Source of the DNA: Sphingobium sp.
Lineage (GTDB): Bacteria; Pseudomonadota; Alphaproteobacteria; Sphingomonadales; Sphingomonadaceae
DNA length: 64,000 nt
Assembly (NCBI GenBank): GCA_035196065.1
Contig: CP136575.1
Location: forward strand, 1,331,001-1,395,000
Direction: 5' to 3'
Shown: piece by piece, positions 32,413-42,181 of the stretch
Layout: each line of letters begins with the position of its first letter
Numbering within the stretch: the first letter of the stretch is position 1
Position numbers and translations under genes: made by a program
Notes under the pieces: model-generated
Seen by the model: the letters and a program-made list of their open reading frames with translations, nothing else
The model's database searches: none
What the model was told of the DNA's origin: nothing

Positions 32413-35007
32413 TTAGAATTTGGCGCGAACGGTAAGGCCGTACATGCGCGGTTCTTCAACGAAACCGATACGCGAACGTGTGCCTGCACCACCACGAAGC
32501 GGGGTGCTGGAGGTGATGCCACGCGTGATTTCATTGCTCAGGTTGGTACCCCACAATTCAAAGGTGAACTGCTCGTTCGGCGTCGTCAGGCCGATACGTG
32601 CGTTCATCTTGAAATAGGCATCCTGATAATCCAGCGGGATAGGCAGGTTGTTGGTATCCAACGGAACGGTGCTGGTACGGCGGCGATCCGAATAGTTGAT
32701 ATTGCCGTTTACCAGCAGGCCCCAACCCGAGTCATTGAGCGGACCATCATAAGTCAAACCTACAACACCGGCAAATTTCGGCGCGTTGGTCAATGACGAT
32801 CCGCACAGGCGGTTGATTGATGCCAGCGCTGCTACAGCGACGCCAACATTACAGTTTTTGGGATAGCGGGCATCAGCATAGGTCGCCGAGACATTGGCCG
32901 AGATAGTATCGCTCAGCTTACCAAAAAGCTCCAGCTCCGCACCGGTTGAACGGGCCGAATGGACGTTAAAGGTAAGGAACTGAACGCCGGTGAATTCCAA
33001 CACCTGGAAATCGCTCATCTTCATGTCGAACAAGGCCAGATTGGCTTTGATCGAACCGAACAAGGTCGCCTTTACACCGACTTCGATCTGGTCAACCTTT
33101 TCCGATTCAAAGCTGGGATCAGCATAGACCGGTGCCACGACCACTGGTGTGGGCGTTGTTGCCAGACCAGCCAGAATGGCGGCCGAGTTCTGCAAGGTTG
33201 CCGACTGCGGATCCAGATTGAAACCACCGGACTTAAAGCCATGGCTGTAACCTGCATAGAACAGCAGATCGTCATTCGCCTTGTACCCAACCTGTGCGGT
33301 ATAGGTGATCTCGTCATCCTTGAACGTATCAGCCCATGCGCGCGGCAGAGGCAGCAAACGGCTTGCCAAACCACCGCCCAATGCCGCCGGTGCTGTCAGA
33401 TTGACCGAAGTTGCAAAGGGGAAGCAGTTGATGCCGATCAGGCCCGCACGCAGCGGGGCCGGAACGGTACCTGCCAAGACGCCGTTGACGCTGGCCTGAC
33501 AGGCGCTGGCGCCCGCACCCGTTGTGGCACCCAACTGGGTGAATGATGCTTCCTTTTCTTCCTTCACATAGCGTGCGCCCAAGGTCAGGCTCAGCTTGTC
33601 GGTGATGCTCAACACATTATGCGTGAAGATCGACCAGCTTTTGGCGTCCTGGAAAAAGCGGTTTTCGGCATAGTTGCCATTGGCATTGACCGGAACACCG
33701 GCATTGCCCAGCGCGGTAAGCGCGAACAACGGGTTGACGCCGGCGGCGCTACCAAAGTTGAATGCACCACCTGTGCGCTGGAAATCCGCATTCAGGGTCA
33801 TGGTCTGGTCGGCGCGAATATTCTCGTCGCCATAGAAACCACCGATCAACCAATCCAGCTTGTCGCTAAAGGCCGTACCCTGAAGGCGCAGTTCCTGGGT
33901 CATGGTCTTGATGCGATCGCCTGACGGCAAAATGCCGGGCCGCGAAGTGGTAGCACCATTGCCAACAGTATAGGTGTCGTTGCTGGTGAAGCCACCTGTG
34001 GTGGTCGAGCTGGAATCAAATTTCCGATAGGAACCGATATAGGTCAGCTTTGCGCCGCCAAAATCCCATTTCAGTTCGCCCGACATGCCCCATTGCTTGG
34101 AACCGTTGAGATAGTTTTTGGCATTAATCGAGAGGTTGTTCAGTGCGGTCAAACCCGACTGATCAACACCGTCGGACGCCAGGCCATGAAAGGCTGAAAA
34201 CGGTGCCAGCTCGGTTTCGCGAACGATAACGGCCTGACAGCATTGTTCATCGGTCTTGGCATAATCGGCAAGCAAACGGATGCTGACATCGGAATTGGGT
34301 TCGATGTAAAGCTGGCCGCGCAGCATATAACGGTCACGGTCATTGCTTTCGACGCCAGAGGGCGTTGTCAGATAACCATCGCGCTTGCGCCATGTGCCTG
34401 AAAGCCGAACGCCAGCGACGTCCTGTGCAACCGGAAGGCTGACGCCTGCCTGCACGTTCATGAAGTTGTAATTGCCATAGCTGGCATTCACAAAGCCTTC
34501 TGGGGTGGTCAGGCTGGGGCGTTTGGTGGTGACGTTCAACGCACCTGCCGAGGTGTTGCGGCCGAACAAAGTGCCCTGCGGACCACGCAGAATTTCAAGG
34601 CGCTCAAGGTCAACAAGGTCGCCAAGGGCAACGCCGGGGCGCGACTGATATACACCGTCGATGAACACGCCGACCGAGCTTTCAAGGCCGGTATTGTTGC
34701 CGGTGGTGCCGACGCCGCGAACCTTGATCGAGGTGCCCTGCGTTTCGGTCTGCGACTACTGGATGTTGAAGCTGGGCGAAATCGATGCCAGATTCTTGAT
34801 GTCGTTGATGCCCTGGCGCTCCAGCGCCTCTGGCGCAACGGCCGTAACAGCTAGCGGAATGTCTTGCACATCCATCGCGCGCAGCGTGGCGGTAACGATG
34901 ATTTCATCCGAAGCTTCTTCTTCGGTCTCCGGTGCATTTTGCGCATAGGCTGGCATTGCCAACGACATGGCAAGCGCAGTCGCACTGATAATTTGTAGCT
35001 TACGCAT
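32413..35007 (-). pseudogene. TonB-dependent receptor 1, interrupted by an amber codon
   Basis: A single frame of 865 codons from ATG 35007 to a stop at 32413, broken at codon 84 by TAG (complement of CTA at 34756-34758). Codons 1-83 hold the signal peptide (ATALAMSLAMPAYAQNAPE) and the plug start (EASDEIIVTATLRAMDVQD, a TonB-box-like EIIVTA). The frame continues unchanged after the stop with the rest of the plug (QGTSIKVRGVGTTGNNTGL; RLEILRGPQGTLFGRNTSAG) and the 22-strand barrel to the end (MYGLTVRAKF). The stop is one substitution from several sense codons. Either a recent pseudogene, a read-through site or a sequence error. Confidence 0.85.
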
Positions 35008-35094
35008 GGCCCTCTCCCTTAATTAAATTATTATAAAATATAGAGGTTTTTACAAATTCACTTTAGTAAGTCTTTTGAGGCCTCTGGGCGGAGG

Positions 35095-35122
35095 GTGTTA
35101 ATCGCGGGATTAAATCAGTCAA
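35095..35122 (-). promoter_or_regulatory. Promoter candidate of TonB receptor gene 1
   Basis: On the minus strand TTGACT (35117-35122) and TAACAC (35095-35100) lie 16 bases apart, about 90 bases upstream of the start. The spacer holds TTAATC(GCGG)GATTAA-like dyad (TTAA-N8-TTAA at 35098-35113). The same arrangement occurs at 38314-38341, which supports a real promoter. Confidence 0.65.
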
Positions 35123-35202
35123 GCCTTTCCTTCGCGGCCTATGCCATTGAGGGCATGGGAAAGATCGTGCGGTAACCAGCATTTATTGTGCGTTGCGCCA
35201 AT

Positions 35203-35233
35203 AAAAAACCCCGGAGTTGCCTCCGGGGTTTTC
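35203..35233 (-). terminator. Terminator of TonB receptor gene 2
   Basis: Stem CCCCGGAG/CTCCGGGG around a short loop, preceded on the + strand by an A run (35203-35208), which becomes the T run of the minus transcript coming from 35255. Nearly identical to the terminator at 32366-32398. Confidence 0.85.
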
Positions 35234-35254
35234 AGTTTCAGACTGGTTGGAGGC

Positions 35255-38221
35255 TTAGAATTTGAAGCCTGCGGCCACGCCGTAACGGCGCGGTTCCAGC
35301 GTGAAGATGTTGGTGTACAGGCCCGACGACTGGTCGGTCACATACAGGCCGGTCGTGGCATTGCTGTTCGACAGGTTCTGGACGAACCCACGGACATACC
35401 AACGATCTTCGCGTCCGCTCAACTGGATCTGGGCATTGATCTGCGAATAGCCCTTCACCTTGTTGATCCGGCCATTGAAGATATTGCCATAGCTGTCACC
35501 GACATAGATGAGGTCGAGGCGCGGCACGAGTGTCAGGCCATTATCGAACTCGGTCGTGTGCTGGATGCCGACATTCCATTTGAAGTTCGGCGCCTGTGGC
35601 AGCTTGTTGCCCTTGATGTTCACAGGCACGCCGGCGGTGAGCACGTCAACACCGCCAAAGCTGCTGCCCACCGTTCCTGCAAGCGCCGAGAGGGCACCGC
35701 AGACGCTGAATGCGCCGGTTGCTGCAAGGCCGCTATCTGCCGGGAAGGCAGCTGTAGGCCGCAGGCCCGCACCCGCGCGCAGTCCGGGAATGGCGCCCGC
35801 ATTGATCAGCGCGTTCACCTGGTTCACAAAGCCGTTTGCACCCGCAGCGCTGCCGCTACGGCTGGCCACGGCGCAGTTCGAACCGTTGGTGATGTCCTTG
35901 ATGATCACGGCATCGGCACGGCCACCCGAGGGATCACGCTGATTGCTGAGCAACTTGTCCTGACTGACCTTGGTGTTCAGATAGCTGAGCCCGATATTGA
36001 TCGCCAGTTGCCGGTCCGGACGGATGATGCTTTCCAGCTCAAGGCCATAGATATCGGCGTCAACATTGTCGTTGACCGACGTACGGGCGACGATGCGGCT
36101 CAACTGCAGTGCCTTATACTTATAGTAGAAAGCAGTTGCGTTGAGTGTGAACGTCCCGCCGGCGAAGCTGTTCTTCGAACCGATTTCAAAGGCATCGATG
36201 AATTCGGGGGCGAAGGATTCCTGTACAGCGAAGATCGGCTGCAATGGCGGGTTGATACCACCTGATTTATAGCCCCGCGAATAAGAGGCATAGATCAGAT
36301 TGTCGTCGGTGATCTTGTAATCAAGCACCGCACGGCCGGTAAACTCGTCAAATGCGACATTGCGTTCCTGGAACAACTGGTTGCCAGCCAGACCCGGGTC
36401 GGCATCGTACAAGCCGACAAAGGGTGAACTGAAGGCGCTGGTCGAGTTATAGGGAACAAGGAAGCTCGCCAGCGTCGAACGGGCGCGGACAGCTTTCTTG
36501 TCATTGTTATAACGCAGGCCCAGCGTCAATTTCAGCTTGTCGCTGAAATCATAATAGGCCTCACCGAACATGCCGTAGCTTTTGACATGCAGGTTGTCCG
36601 TGTTGTTCCGGAAGTAGGGCGTTCCCAGGAATGACGGGGGAAGTCCGTTTGCGAAGGAGTTGAACGATCCGAGAATGCCCGTGACATAGTCGATGCCAAA
36701 GGAGTTCACGAAGTAGCTGTTCTCGCCCATCTTGAAGTCGGCATAGATGCCGCCGAGAAGGAAGTTGAACGGCCCGTCAAGATCGCTCGACAAGATGCCT
36801 TCAACCGACCAGTCCTTGCTGGACTGGTTCGAACGGTCGAAGTCTAGCGGGGTTGCTGCACAGATTTTCTTTCCGCCGAAGGAGCCCATGCCCGAAAACT
36901 CGGTGTCCGATGTGCACAGATTGCCATTCGGCCCGCCCGGGATAATTGCGGCTGCAAGCGGATTGAAATAGGCCGATGAACCGGGCACGAATGCGGGCGC
37001 TGCAAGACCGGTCGGGATGCCGTTAGCCGCGAACACGGCCAGCGTGTTGAGCGCTGGGGCAAAGCCCGCACGATCCTGGATCGACAGCGTGTAATCCTGC
37101 CGCGAATCAACCGATGACTTGTGATAGAAACCGGTGACCTGCAGTTTCATCTTGCCAAGATCCTGTTCGATCCGGGCCTGATATTGCTCCTCACTCGCCA
37201 TATATTCCGGGTTAAAGTCTGTCCGCACCTGACGGACATTGGCCGGATTCACGAAGTTTGCATTGGTATCGGCGCCGTAAATGCTGCCAAGTGCCAACGC
37301 AGCCGGGATTCCCTGAGTGGTCAGGAATTCGCGTGACGACAACACGCCAACAAAGGTCGAGTTGGTGTTGGTGGCACCGAAATCGCGGCGGTTGGGCAGG
37401 CAGCCCAGAACGCCCGTGGGATCGCGCTGGCAAAGCTGTTTCTGGATGCGCGCGCGGTCGTCATTTTCTTTGAAATAATAGGCCATCAAATCGACGGTCG
37501 TCGATTCCGAAGGCTGCCAGCGCAGAGATCCACGCACGGCATACATGTCACGGCCGTCAGCATCACTGCCATCGTAAAGGTTTTCGGTGTAGCCGTCGCG
37601 CTTCAGATAAAAGCCGGAAACGCGCGCACCGAGCGTATCGCCCAGTGCCACATTGACCATCCCTTTGGCCTTCATCGAGTTGAAATTGCCATATTCGGCC
37701 TCACCCGCTGCGGCAAAGCCGTTGAGGTCAGGTCGGTTGGGGACAATGTTGACCACGCCCGATGTTGCGTTGCGGCCGAACAGCGTACCTTGTGGACCGC
37801 GCAGAACTTCGATGCGGCCGAGATCGAAGAACTCGGTTTCGAAGAGGCGCGTGCTCAGCAACGGCGTGCCGTCCAGATGGATCGCGGTTGCGCTATCGCA
37901 CGATACGCCGACGCAAAGGTCGCCAATGCCGCGGATGGTGAAGCTGGATCCGGTAAAGTTGCCCTTCGAAAAGGTAACGTTGGGCAGGGTGAGCTGCAGG
38001 TCGCTCGAATTTTCGATCTGCTGTTTTTCCAGCGCTTCTTCGCTGAATGCCGATACCGCGATCGGAACATCTTGCAGGCTTTGCGCCTGACGCTGTGCGG
38101 TGACGACGATTTCGTCGTTAAAGCCGGTGTCTTCATCGGCTTGTGGTGCATTCTGCGCATAGGCTGGCATTGCCAACGACATAGCAAGCGCGGTTGCACT
38201 GATTAGATGTAGCTTACGCAT
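35255..38221 (-). CDS. TonB-dependent outer-membrane receptor 2
   Basis: 988 residues, larger than typical 700-800 aa receptors because of long loops. Signal peptide ATALAMSLAMPAYAQNAPQ; TonB-box-like DEIVVTAQRQAQSLQDVPI (about 34-52); plug with FTIRGIGDLCVGVSC and EVLRGPQGTLFGRNATSGVV; barrel ending in LEPRRYGVAAGFKF with the final aromatic F. It imports an unknown substrate using proton-motive force from TonB-ExbBD; no regulator or transport partner is adjacent. Shares leader, promoter and terminator with receptor 1, but the mature parts differ greatly. Three Cys-rich pairs occur in loops. Confidence 0.92.
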   Translation of the reverse strand: MRKLHLISATALAMSLAMPAYAQNAPQADEDTGFNDEIVVTAQRQAQSLQDVPIAVSAFSEEALEKQQIENSSDLQLTLPNVTFSKGNFTGSSFTIRGIGDLCVGVSCDSATAIHLDGTPLLSTRLFETEFFDLGRIEVLRGPQGTLFGRNATSGVVNIVPNRPDLNGFAAAGEAEYGNFNSMKAKGMVNVALGDTLGARVSGFYLKRDGYTENLYDGSDADGRDMYAVRGSLRWQPSESTTVDLMAYYFKENDDRARIQKQLCQRDPTGVLGCLPNRRDFGATNTNSTFVGVLSSREFLTTQGIPAALALGSIYGADTNANFVNPANVRQVRTDFNPEYMASEEQYQARIEQDLGKMKLQVTGFYHKSSVDSRQDYTLSIQDRAGFAPALNTLAVFAANGIPTGLAAPAFVPGSSAYFNPLAAAIIPGGPNGNLCTSDTEFSGMGSFGGKKICAATPLDFDRSNQSSKDWSVEGILSSDLDGPFNFLLGGIYADFKMGENSYFVNSFGIDYVTGILGSFNSFANGLPPSFLGTPYFRNNTDNLHVKSYGMFGEAYYDFSDKLKLTLGLRYNNDKKAVRARSTLASFLVPYNSTSAFSSPFVGLYDADPGLAGNQLFQERNVAFDEFTGRAVLDYKITDDNLIYASYSRGYKSGGINPPLQPIFAVQESFAPEFIDAFEIGSKNSFAGGTFTLNATAFYYKYKALQLSRIVARTSVNDNVDADIYGLELESIIRPDRQLAINIGLSYLNTKVSQDKLLSNQRDPSGGRADAVIIKDITNGSNCAVASRSGSAAGANGFVNQVNALINAGAIPGLRAGAGLRPTAAFPADSGLAATGAFSVCGALSALAGTVGSSFGGVDVLTAGVPVNIKGNKLPQAPNFKWNVGIQHTTEFDNGLTLVPRLDLIYVGDSYGNIFNGRINKVKGYSQINAQIQLSGREDRWYVRGFVQNLSNSNATTGLYVTDQSSGLYTNIFTLEPRRYGVAAGFKF

Positions 38222-38313
38222 GGTCCTCTCCCTCCATTAATGGCTACGAAAAATATAGGTGATGTAAGAAAATTACGTCTCAGAAGGTCTCCTCAAACCT
38301 TTGGTATCGGCGA

Positions 38314-38341
38314 GTGTTAAGTGCGCGATTAAGACAGTCAA
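38314..38341 (-). promoter_or_regulatory. Promoter candidate of TonB receptor gene 2
   Basis: TTGACT (38336-38341) and TAACAC (38314-38319), read on the minus strand, are 16 bases apart, as in receptor gene 1. The TTAA-N8-TTAA dyad is at 38317-38332. Fifteen bases upstream of the -35 (CAAGCCTTTCCTTCG read on the + strand) are identical in both copies. Confidence 0.65.
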
Positions 38342-38437
38342 GCCTTTCCTTCGAAGTAATGCAGAGTTTTCGGATGACTGTCGCACGAATGTCGCTTGCC
38401 GTAAGGGAGGCTTTGGCTTAAGCGGACGGCCATATCA

Positions 38438-38460
38438 GGCCGCTCCGGTAAGGGGCGGCC
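38438..38460 (+). other. GC-rich hairpin upstream of trcR
   Basis: GGCCGCTCC (38438-38446) pairs with GGGGCGGCC (38452-38460, one G-U) around GGTAA, followed by CTATTTATT and then the Shine-Dalgarno GGAG and ATG of the trcR gene at 38482. It may be a leader structure of this regulator or an old terminator. The 260-base gap to the receptor gene holds only this hairpin and the receptor promoter. Confidence 0.5.
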
Positions 38461-38481
38461 CTATTTATTGGAGAATCAGAC

Positions 38482-39189
38482 ATGGCCCAGAACGGACTCG
38501 TTCCCCTGATGCCGCATGCGACCGCTGCCTGGCTGGTCGACAATACTGCGTTGAGCTTTCAGCAGATCGCAGAATTTTGTGGCCTCCACATCCTGGAAGT
38601 GCAGGCAATGGCCGATGACATGACCGGGACCAAATATACCGGGCGCGATCCTGTGCGCGCAGGCGAACTGACGATGGAAGAAATCGAAAAGGGCCAGGCG
38701 GACGCCGATTACGCGTTGAAGATTTCCAAAGGCCCCGAACAGGTGCGTCGGACCAAGGGTCCGCGCTACACCCCGGTGTCGAAGCGTCAGGACAAGCCCG
38801 ATGGCATCGCTTGGCTGCTGCGCAACCATCCCGAAATTTCGGACGGTGCAATATGCCGTCTGATCGGTACCACCCGCAACACGATTCAGGCGATCCGTGA
38901 ACGCAGCCACTGGAACATCAGCGAGATCCAGCCCAAGGATCCGGTGACGCTCGGCCTATGTTCGCAGCGCGAGCTGGATGGCATCGTCTCGCGCGCTGCC
39001 AAAAAGGCCGGCCTTGAAGACAAGGCGGGCGAAGACAGCCGCTTTGCCGGCGACAAGGAAGCGCTGCTCGAACAGCTGCGCGCCGAGCGTGACGAAGCCA
39101 AGCGAGTCGCCGAAGACGCGGTGCATGGTGAGCCTGAGGCACCCGTTGAACTGACCGCCGAAACGCTCTTCAAGAAGAGCGGCGAATAA
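38482..39189 (+). CDS. trcR: Cell-cycle transcriptional regulator TrcR (DUF1013)
   Basis: 235 residues. DUF1013 is restricted to alphaproteobacteria; the Caulobacter member is called TrcR and is linked to the cell cycle. Two helix-turn-helix-like blocks are visible: TALSFQQIAEFCGLHILEVQ (about 22-41) and DGAICRLIGTTRNTIQAIR (about 122-140). The core LTMEEIEKGQADADYAL and RRTKGPRYTPVSKRQDKPD is conserved. It is preceded by a hairpin and GGAG. A palindrome of the dispersed family lies downstream. Confidence 0.9.
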   Translation: MAQNGLVPLMPHATAAWLVDNTALSFQQIAEFCGLHILEVQAMADDMTGTKYTGRDPVRAGELTMEEIEKGQADADYALKISKGPEQVRRTKGPRYTPVSKRQDKPDGIAWLLRNHPEISDGAICRLIGTTRNTIQAIRERSHWNISEIQPKDPVTLGLCSQRELDGIVSRAAKKAGLEDKAGEDSRFAGDKEALLEQLRAERDEAKRVAEDAVHGEPEAPVELTAETLFKKSGE

Positions 39190-39201
39190 GAGGTGCAAAC
39201 T

Positions 39202-39221
39202 CCTCTCCCCTCGGGGAGAGG
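39202..39221. repeat. CCTCTCCCC palindrome after trcR
   Basis: CCTCTCCCC (39202-39210) pairs perfectly with GGGGAGAGG (39213-39221) with a two-base loop, 12 bases after the trcR stop. No T run follows. It belongs to the same family as the elements at 7307 and 14624. Confidence 0.75.
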
Positions 39222-39281
39222 ATGTTTACCTTCCCTAACGTCACCATTGCGCATTGCGCCGGCATGAGGCACGGCAGGGGC

Positions 39282-40394
39282 ATGACCTCTACCGAAATGC
39301 TCCGCGCCATCGACATGAGCCTTGAAGATCACGGCTTTGAACCGCTGGAGATCAAGGGATTGACCTATCCCTTGGGCGGACATGCGCCGGGCTATGGCGA
39401 AGTCTATCCGCTCGCCCCTGACATGGGCTGGACGCGGATGCCGGTGCCGGGCAACCTCAATCATATCAATATCTGGCTTCTCGACGATCGCGACGAAGAA
39501 GGTGATGGCTTTGCCATTGCCGATACCGGGCTGTTCATGCCGCCGGTGATTGAGGAATGGAAAGGCCTGCTCGAAGGCGCGTTGGGCCACAGGCGGATGA
39601 CGCGGATTTTCGTTACGCATTTCCATCCCGACCATGTCGGCTGTGCGGGCTGGCTGGCGAACAGGGCCAAGGTGCAGGTCTGGATGAACCGAACCGAATG
39701 GCTGATGGCGCGCATGCTGGTGGCTGACCAGCGCGAAGAGCCGCCCAAGGATATTCTCGCCCGTCGCAAGTTTCAGGGCTATACCGACGAGCAGGTAGAA
39801 GACATGCGCCAGCGCGGTTTTGGCAACTTTGCCAAGGCCGTGTCGCTTCTCCCTACCGGCCACCGCCGTCTGGATGACGGCGCGCATATCCGTGTTGGCG
39901 GCCGCGTCTGGAAGGTGATGACCGGCGGCGGCCATACCCCCGAACATGCCTGTCTTGTCGATCACCACAATGGCGTGATTATCGCTGGCGACCAAATCCT
40001 TCCGCGCATCACCAGCAATGTATCGATCATGGACAGCGAACCCGATGCCGACCCGCTAGGCGAATGGCTCGACTCGATTGCCAAATTCCGCCGCGCGCTT
40101 CCTGCTGACATGCTGGTGCTTCCGGCGCATGGCGAACCGTTTCGCGGCGTCCATGTCCGGCTCGACAAGCTTGCTGACGGCCATAATGACCGGCTCGATA
40201 AACTGGAAGTCGCACTGCGCGAACGGTCTATGCGGGCAGTCGACACTTTCTCGCTGCTCTTCGACCGCCCAATCGACGAAAGCGTATTTGGCCTCGCAAC
40301 CGGGGAATCGCATGCCCATCTTGTCCATCTTGTCGCGACCGGTCGCGCAAAAGTGGAGACAATTGACGGTGTAGGCTGGTATAGCGCTGCTTAA
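39282..40394 (+). CDS. MBL-fold metallo-hydrolase
   Basis: 370 residues from ATG 39282, preceded by AGGGGC; two earlier in-frame ATGs would translate the palindrome region. The metal-binding motif is H113-x-H115-x-D117-H118 (THFHPDHVG), with further ligands suggested by GGHTPEHACLVDHH and ILPRITSN. LPAHGEPF near residue 285 supplies the final histidine. It belongs to the glyoxalase II/lactonase-like branch of the metallo-beta-lactamase superfamily; the substrate is not evident. The frame is followed by the acyl-CoA ligase. Confidence 0.88.
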   Translation: MTSTEMLRAIDMSLEDHGFEPLEIKGLTYPLGGHAPGYGEVYPLAPDMGWTRMPVPGNLNHINIWLLDDRDEEGDGFAIADTGLFMPPVIEEWKGLLEGALGHRRMTRIFVTHFHPDHVGCAGWLANRAKVQVWMNRTEWLMARMLVADQREEPPKDILARRKFQGYTDEQVEDMRQRGFGNFAKAVSLLPTGHRRLDDGAHIRVGGRVWKVMTGGGHTPEHACLVDHHNGVIIAGDQILPRITSNVSIMDSEPDADPLGEWLDSIAKFRRALPADMLVLPAHGEPFRGVHVRLDKLADGHNDRLDKLEVALRERSMRAVDTFSLLFDRPIDESVFGLATGESHAHLVHLVATGRAKVETIDGVGWYSAA

Positions 40395-40468
40395 GGAATC
40401 AGGGTCGCTTCGATCAACCGCACGCCACCGGCAATCGCCGGGGTGAAGCTGCTGTACAATGGAGCCCT

Positions 40469-42154
40469 ATGAACACTCCCGGTCCCTGGATTTCCAACTA
40501 TCTCCATCCCGCTAAATGGGAACAGGCCTTTCCGCCGCTTTCGGTCCATGACATGTTTTTCCGGTCTGCCGAACGGATGGGCCAAGCCCCCCTGGCCGAT
40601 TTCATGGGCCGCAAGTTCAGTTATGCCGAAATGGCCGCCATGGTGCGCCGTTTTGCCAAGGGATTGCAGGCGCGCGGCGTAGGGAAGGGGGATCATGTTG
40701 GCCTGTTCCTTCCCAATGTGCCCCATTATGTTGCGGCTTATTATGGCGCGATGGCGGCGGGGGCGACGGTGGTCAATTTCTCGCCGCTTTATACGGTCGA
40801 CGAACTGACGCATCAGGTCGCCGACAGCGGGACGAGCATATTAGTCACTGTATCTGCAGTGGCATTGCTACCCACTGCGATCAAGGTCCTCGAAAAGTCC
40901 GACCTCAAACAGTTGATCGTCGGTAGCGTCGCAGAGGCACTGCCCCGCGTCAAAGGCTGGGCCTATAGGCTGTTCAAGAAAGCAGAGATTGCGTCCGTTC
41001 CGGACGATGCGCGAATCCTGCATTTTGGCGGGTTCATTGCCAATGACGGCGATTATGCGCCGCAACCCTGCGATCCCGAAACTACTGTTGCGCAGCTGCA
41101 ATATACCGGCGGAACCACCGGCACGCCCAAGGGCGCGATGCTGACCCACCAGAATATCAGCGCCAATGCCCGGCAGATCAACCTGCTTGATCCGCACAGC
41201 AGCGCGAACAACCCGTTAGCGCCGGAACCCGATCGCATATTGGGCGTGCTGCCCTTCTTCCATGTCTTTGCCAATGCGACCGTGCTCAACCGCACGATCG
41301 ACAATGGCGGAGAGATTGTGATGTTGCCCCGTTTCGAGGCGAAGGCGGCGTTGCAGGCGATTACACGCACAAAGGTGACATCGCTGCCCGGCGTGCCGAC
41401 CATGTATCAGGCGCTGCTCGACAATCCCGAACTCGCAAAGACCGATTTCGGATCCTTGCGGGCCTGCATTTCAGGGGGCGCGCCACTCCCCGCCGAACTC
41501 AAGGCGCGGTTTGAGGAACGCAGCGGGTCGGTCGTGATCGAAGGCTATGGCCTTACCGAAAGTTCAGGCGTGATTTCCTGCAACCCCTATGAAGGCACGA
41601 ACAAGACGGGCAGCATTGGCCAGCCGATACCCGGCACGCAAGTACGGCTGGTCGATAAGGAAGATCCGCACAAGGATGTGCCGCCTGGCGAGCCCGGTGA
41701 ACTGGTTGCCAAGGGGCCGCAAATGATGGCGGGTTACTGGAACAAGCCAGAGGCGAGTCGCCAAGTTTTTGTCGACGGCTGGTTGCGCACCGGCGATGTT
41801 GCGACGATCGATGACGATGGCTTCATCTTCATCGTCGATCGTCTGAAAGACATGATTGCTGTCGGCGGGTTCAAGGTTTTTCCCAGCCAGATTGAAGATA
41901 TACTCTACACCCATCCGGCGGTGAAGGAGGCGCTCGTCATCGGCGTGCCCGATAGCTATGCGGGAGAGCGTCCCAAGGCTTTTGTAACGTTGAACGAAGG
42001 TATAGCGGCGAATGGCGAGGACCTTGAAAAATGGCTCAATCCGAAGCTTGGAAAGCATGAGCGCGTGCTTGCGGTTGTCGTTCGCGAAAATTTGCCCAAG
42101 ACGATGATCGGAAAGCTTGACCGCAAGGCGTTAAGGGCTGAAGTGGGCGCCTGA
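40469..42154 (+). CDS. Long-chain fatty acid-CoA ligase (FadD-type)
   Basis: 561 residues. AMP-binding enzyme motifs: LQYTGGTTGTPKGAMLTHQN near residue 210 (the ATP/AMP loop), VIEGYGLTESSG near 355 (adenylate motif), WLRTGDVATIDDDGFIFIVDR (hinge) and a C-terminal lysine region PKTMIGKLDRKALR. Activates fatty acids to acyl-CoA using ATP; a membrane-associated role is usual. ATG at 40469. Located between a hydrolase and a phosphatase, with no beta-oxidation genes next to it. Confidence 0.92.
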   Translation: MNTPGPWISNYLHPAKWEQAFPPLSVHDMFFRSAERMGQAPLADFMGRKFSYAEMAAMVRRFAKGLQARGVGKGDHVGLFLPNVPHYVAAYYGAMAAGATVVNFSPLYTVDELTHQVADSGTSILVTVSAVALLPTAIKVLEKSDLKQLIVGSVAEALPRVKGWAYRLFKKAEIASVPDDARILHFGGFIANDGDYAPQPCDPETTVAQLQYTGGTTGTPKGAMLTHQNISANARQINLLDPHSSANNPLAPEPDRILGVLPFFHVFANATVLNRTIDNGGEIVMLPRFEAKAALQAITRTKVTSLPGVPTMYQALLDNPELAKTDFGSLRACISGGAPLPAELKARFEERSGSVVIEGYGLTESSGVISCNPYEGTNKTGSIGQPIPGTQVRLVDKEDPHKDVPPGEPGELVAKGPQMMAGYWNKPEASRQVFVDGWLRTGDVATIDDDGFIFIVDRLKDMIAVGGFKVFPSQIEDILYTHPAVKEALVIGVPDSYAGERPKAFVTLNEGIAANGEDLEKWLNPKLGKHERVLAVVVRENLPKTMIGKLDRKALRAEVGA

Positions 42155-42181
42155 TACCAAAAAGGGATACGGGTTATTGCC

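Noticed and set aside
34669-34755. Independent start for the downstream part of TonB receptor 1
   Set aside because: A GTG at 34668 is available but no Shine-Dalgarno sequence or signal peptide is there, and the plug would be cut; a functional short product is unlikely.
35098-35113. CtrA-binding site TTAA-N7-TTAA in the receptor promoters
   Set aside because: The spacing is eight, not seven bases, in both copies; reported only as an unknown dyad.
35141-36265. A 374-codon plus-strand frame opposite the TonB receptor 2 gene
   Set aside because: It runs antisense across a clear receptor coding sequence and its terminator; the translation has no recognisable domain.
39222-39281. Longer N-terminus for the MBL hydrolase from ATG 39222
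   Set aside because: The extra 20 residues begin at the edge of a palindromic repeat, and ATG 39282 has a better ribosome binding site and gives a family-like start.
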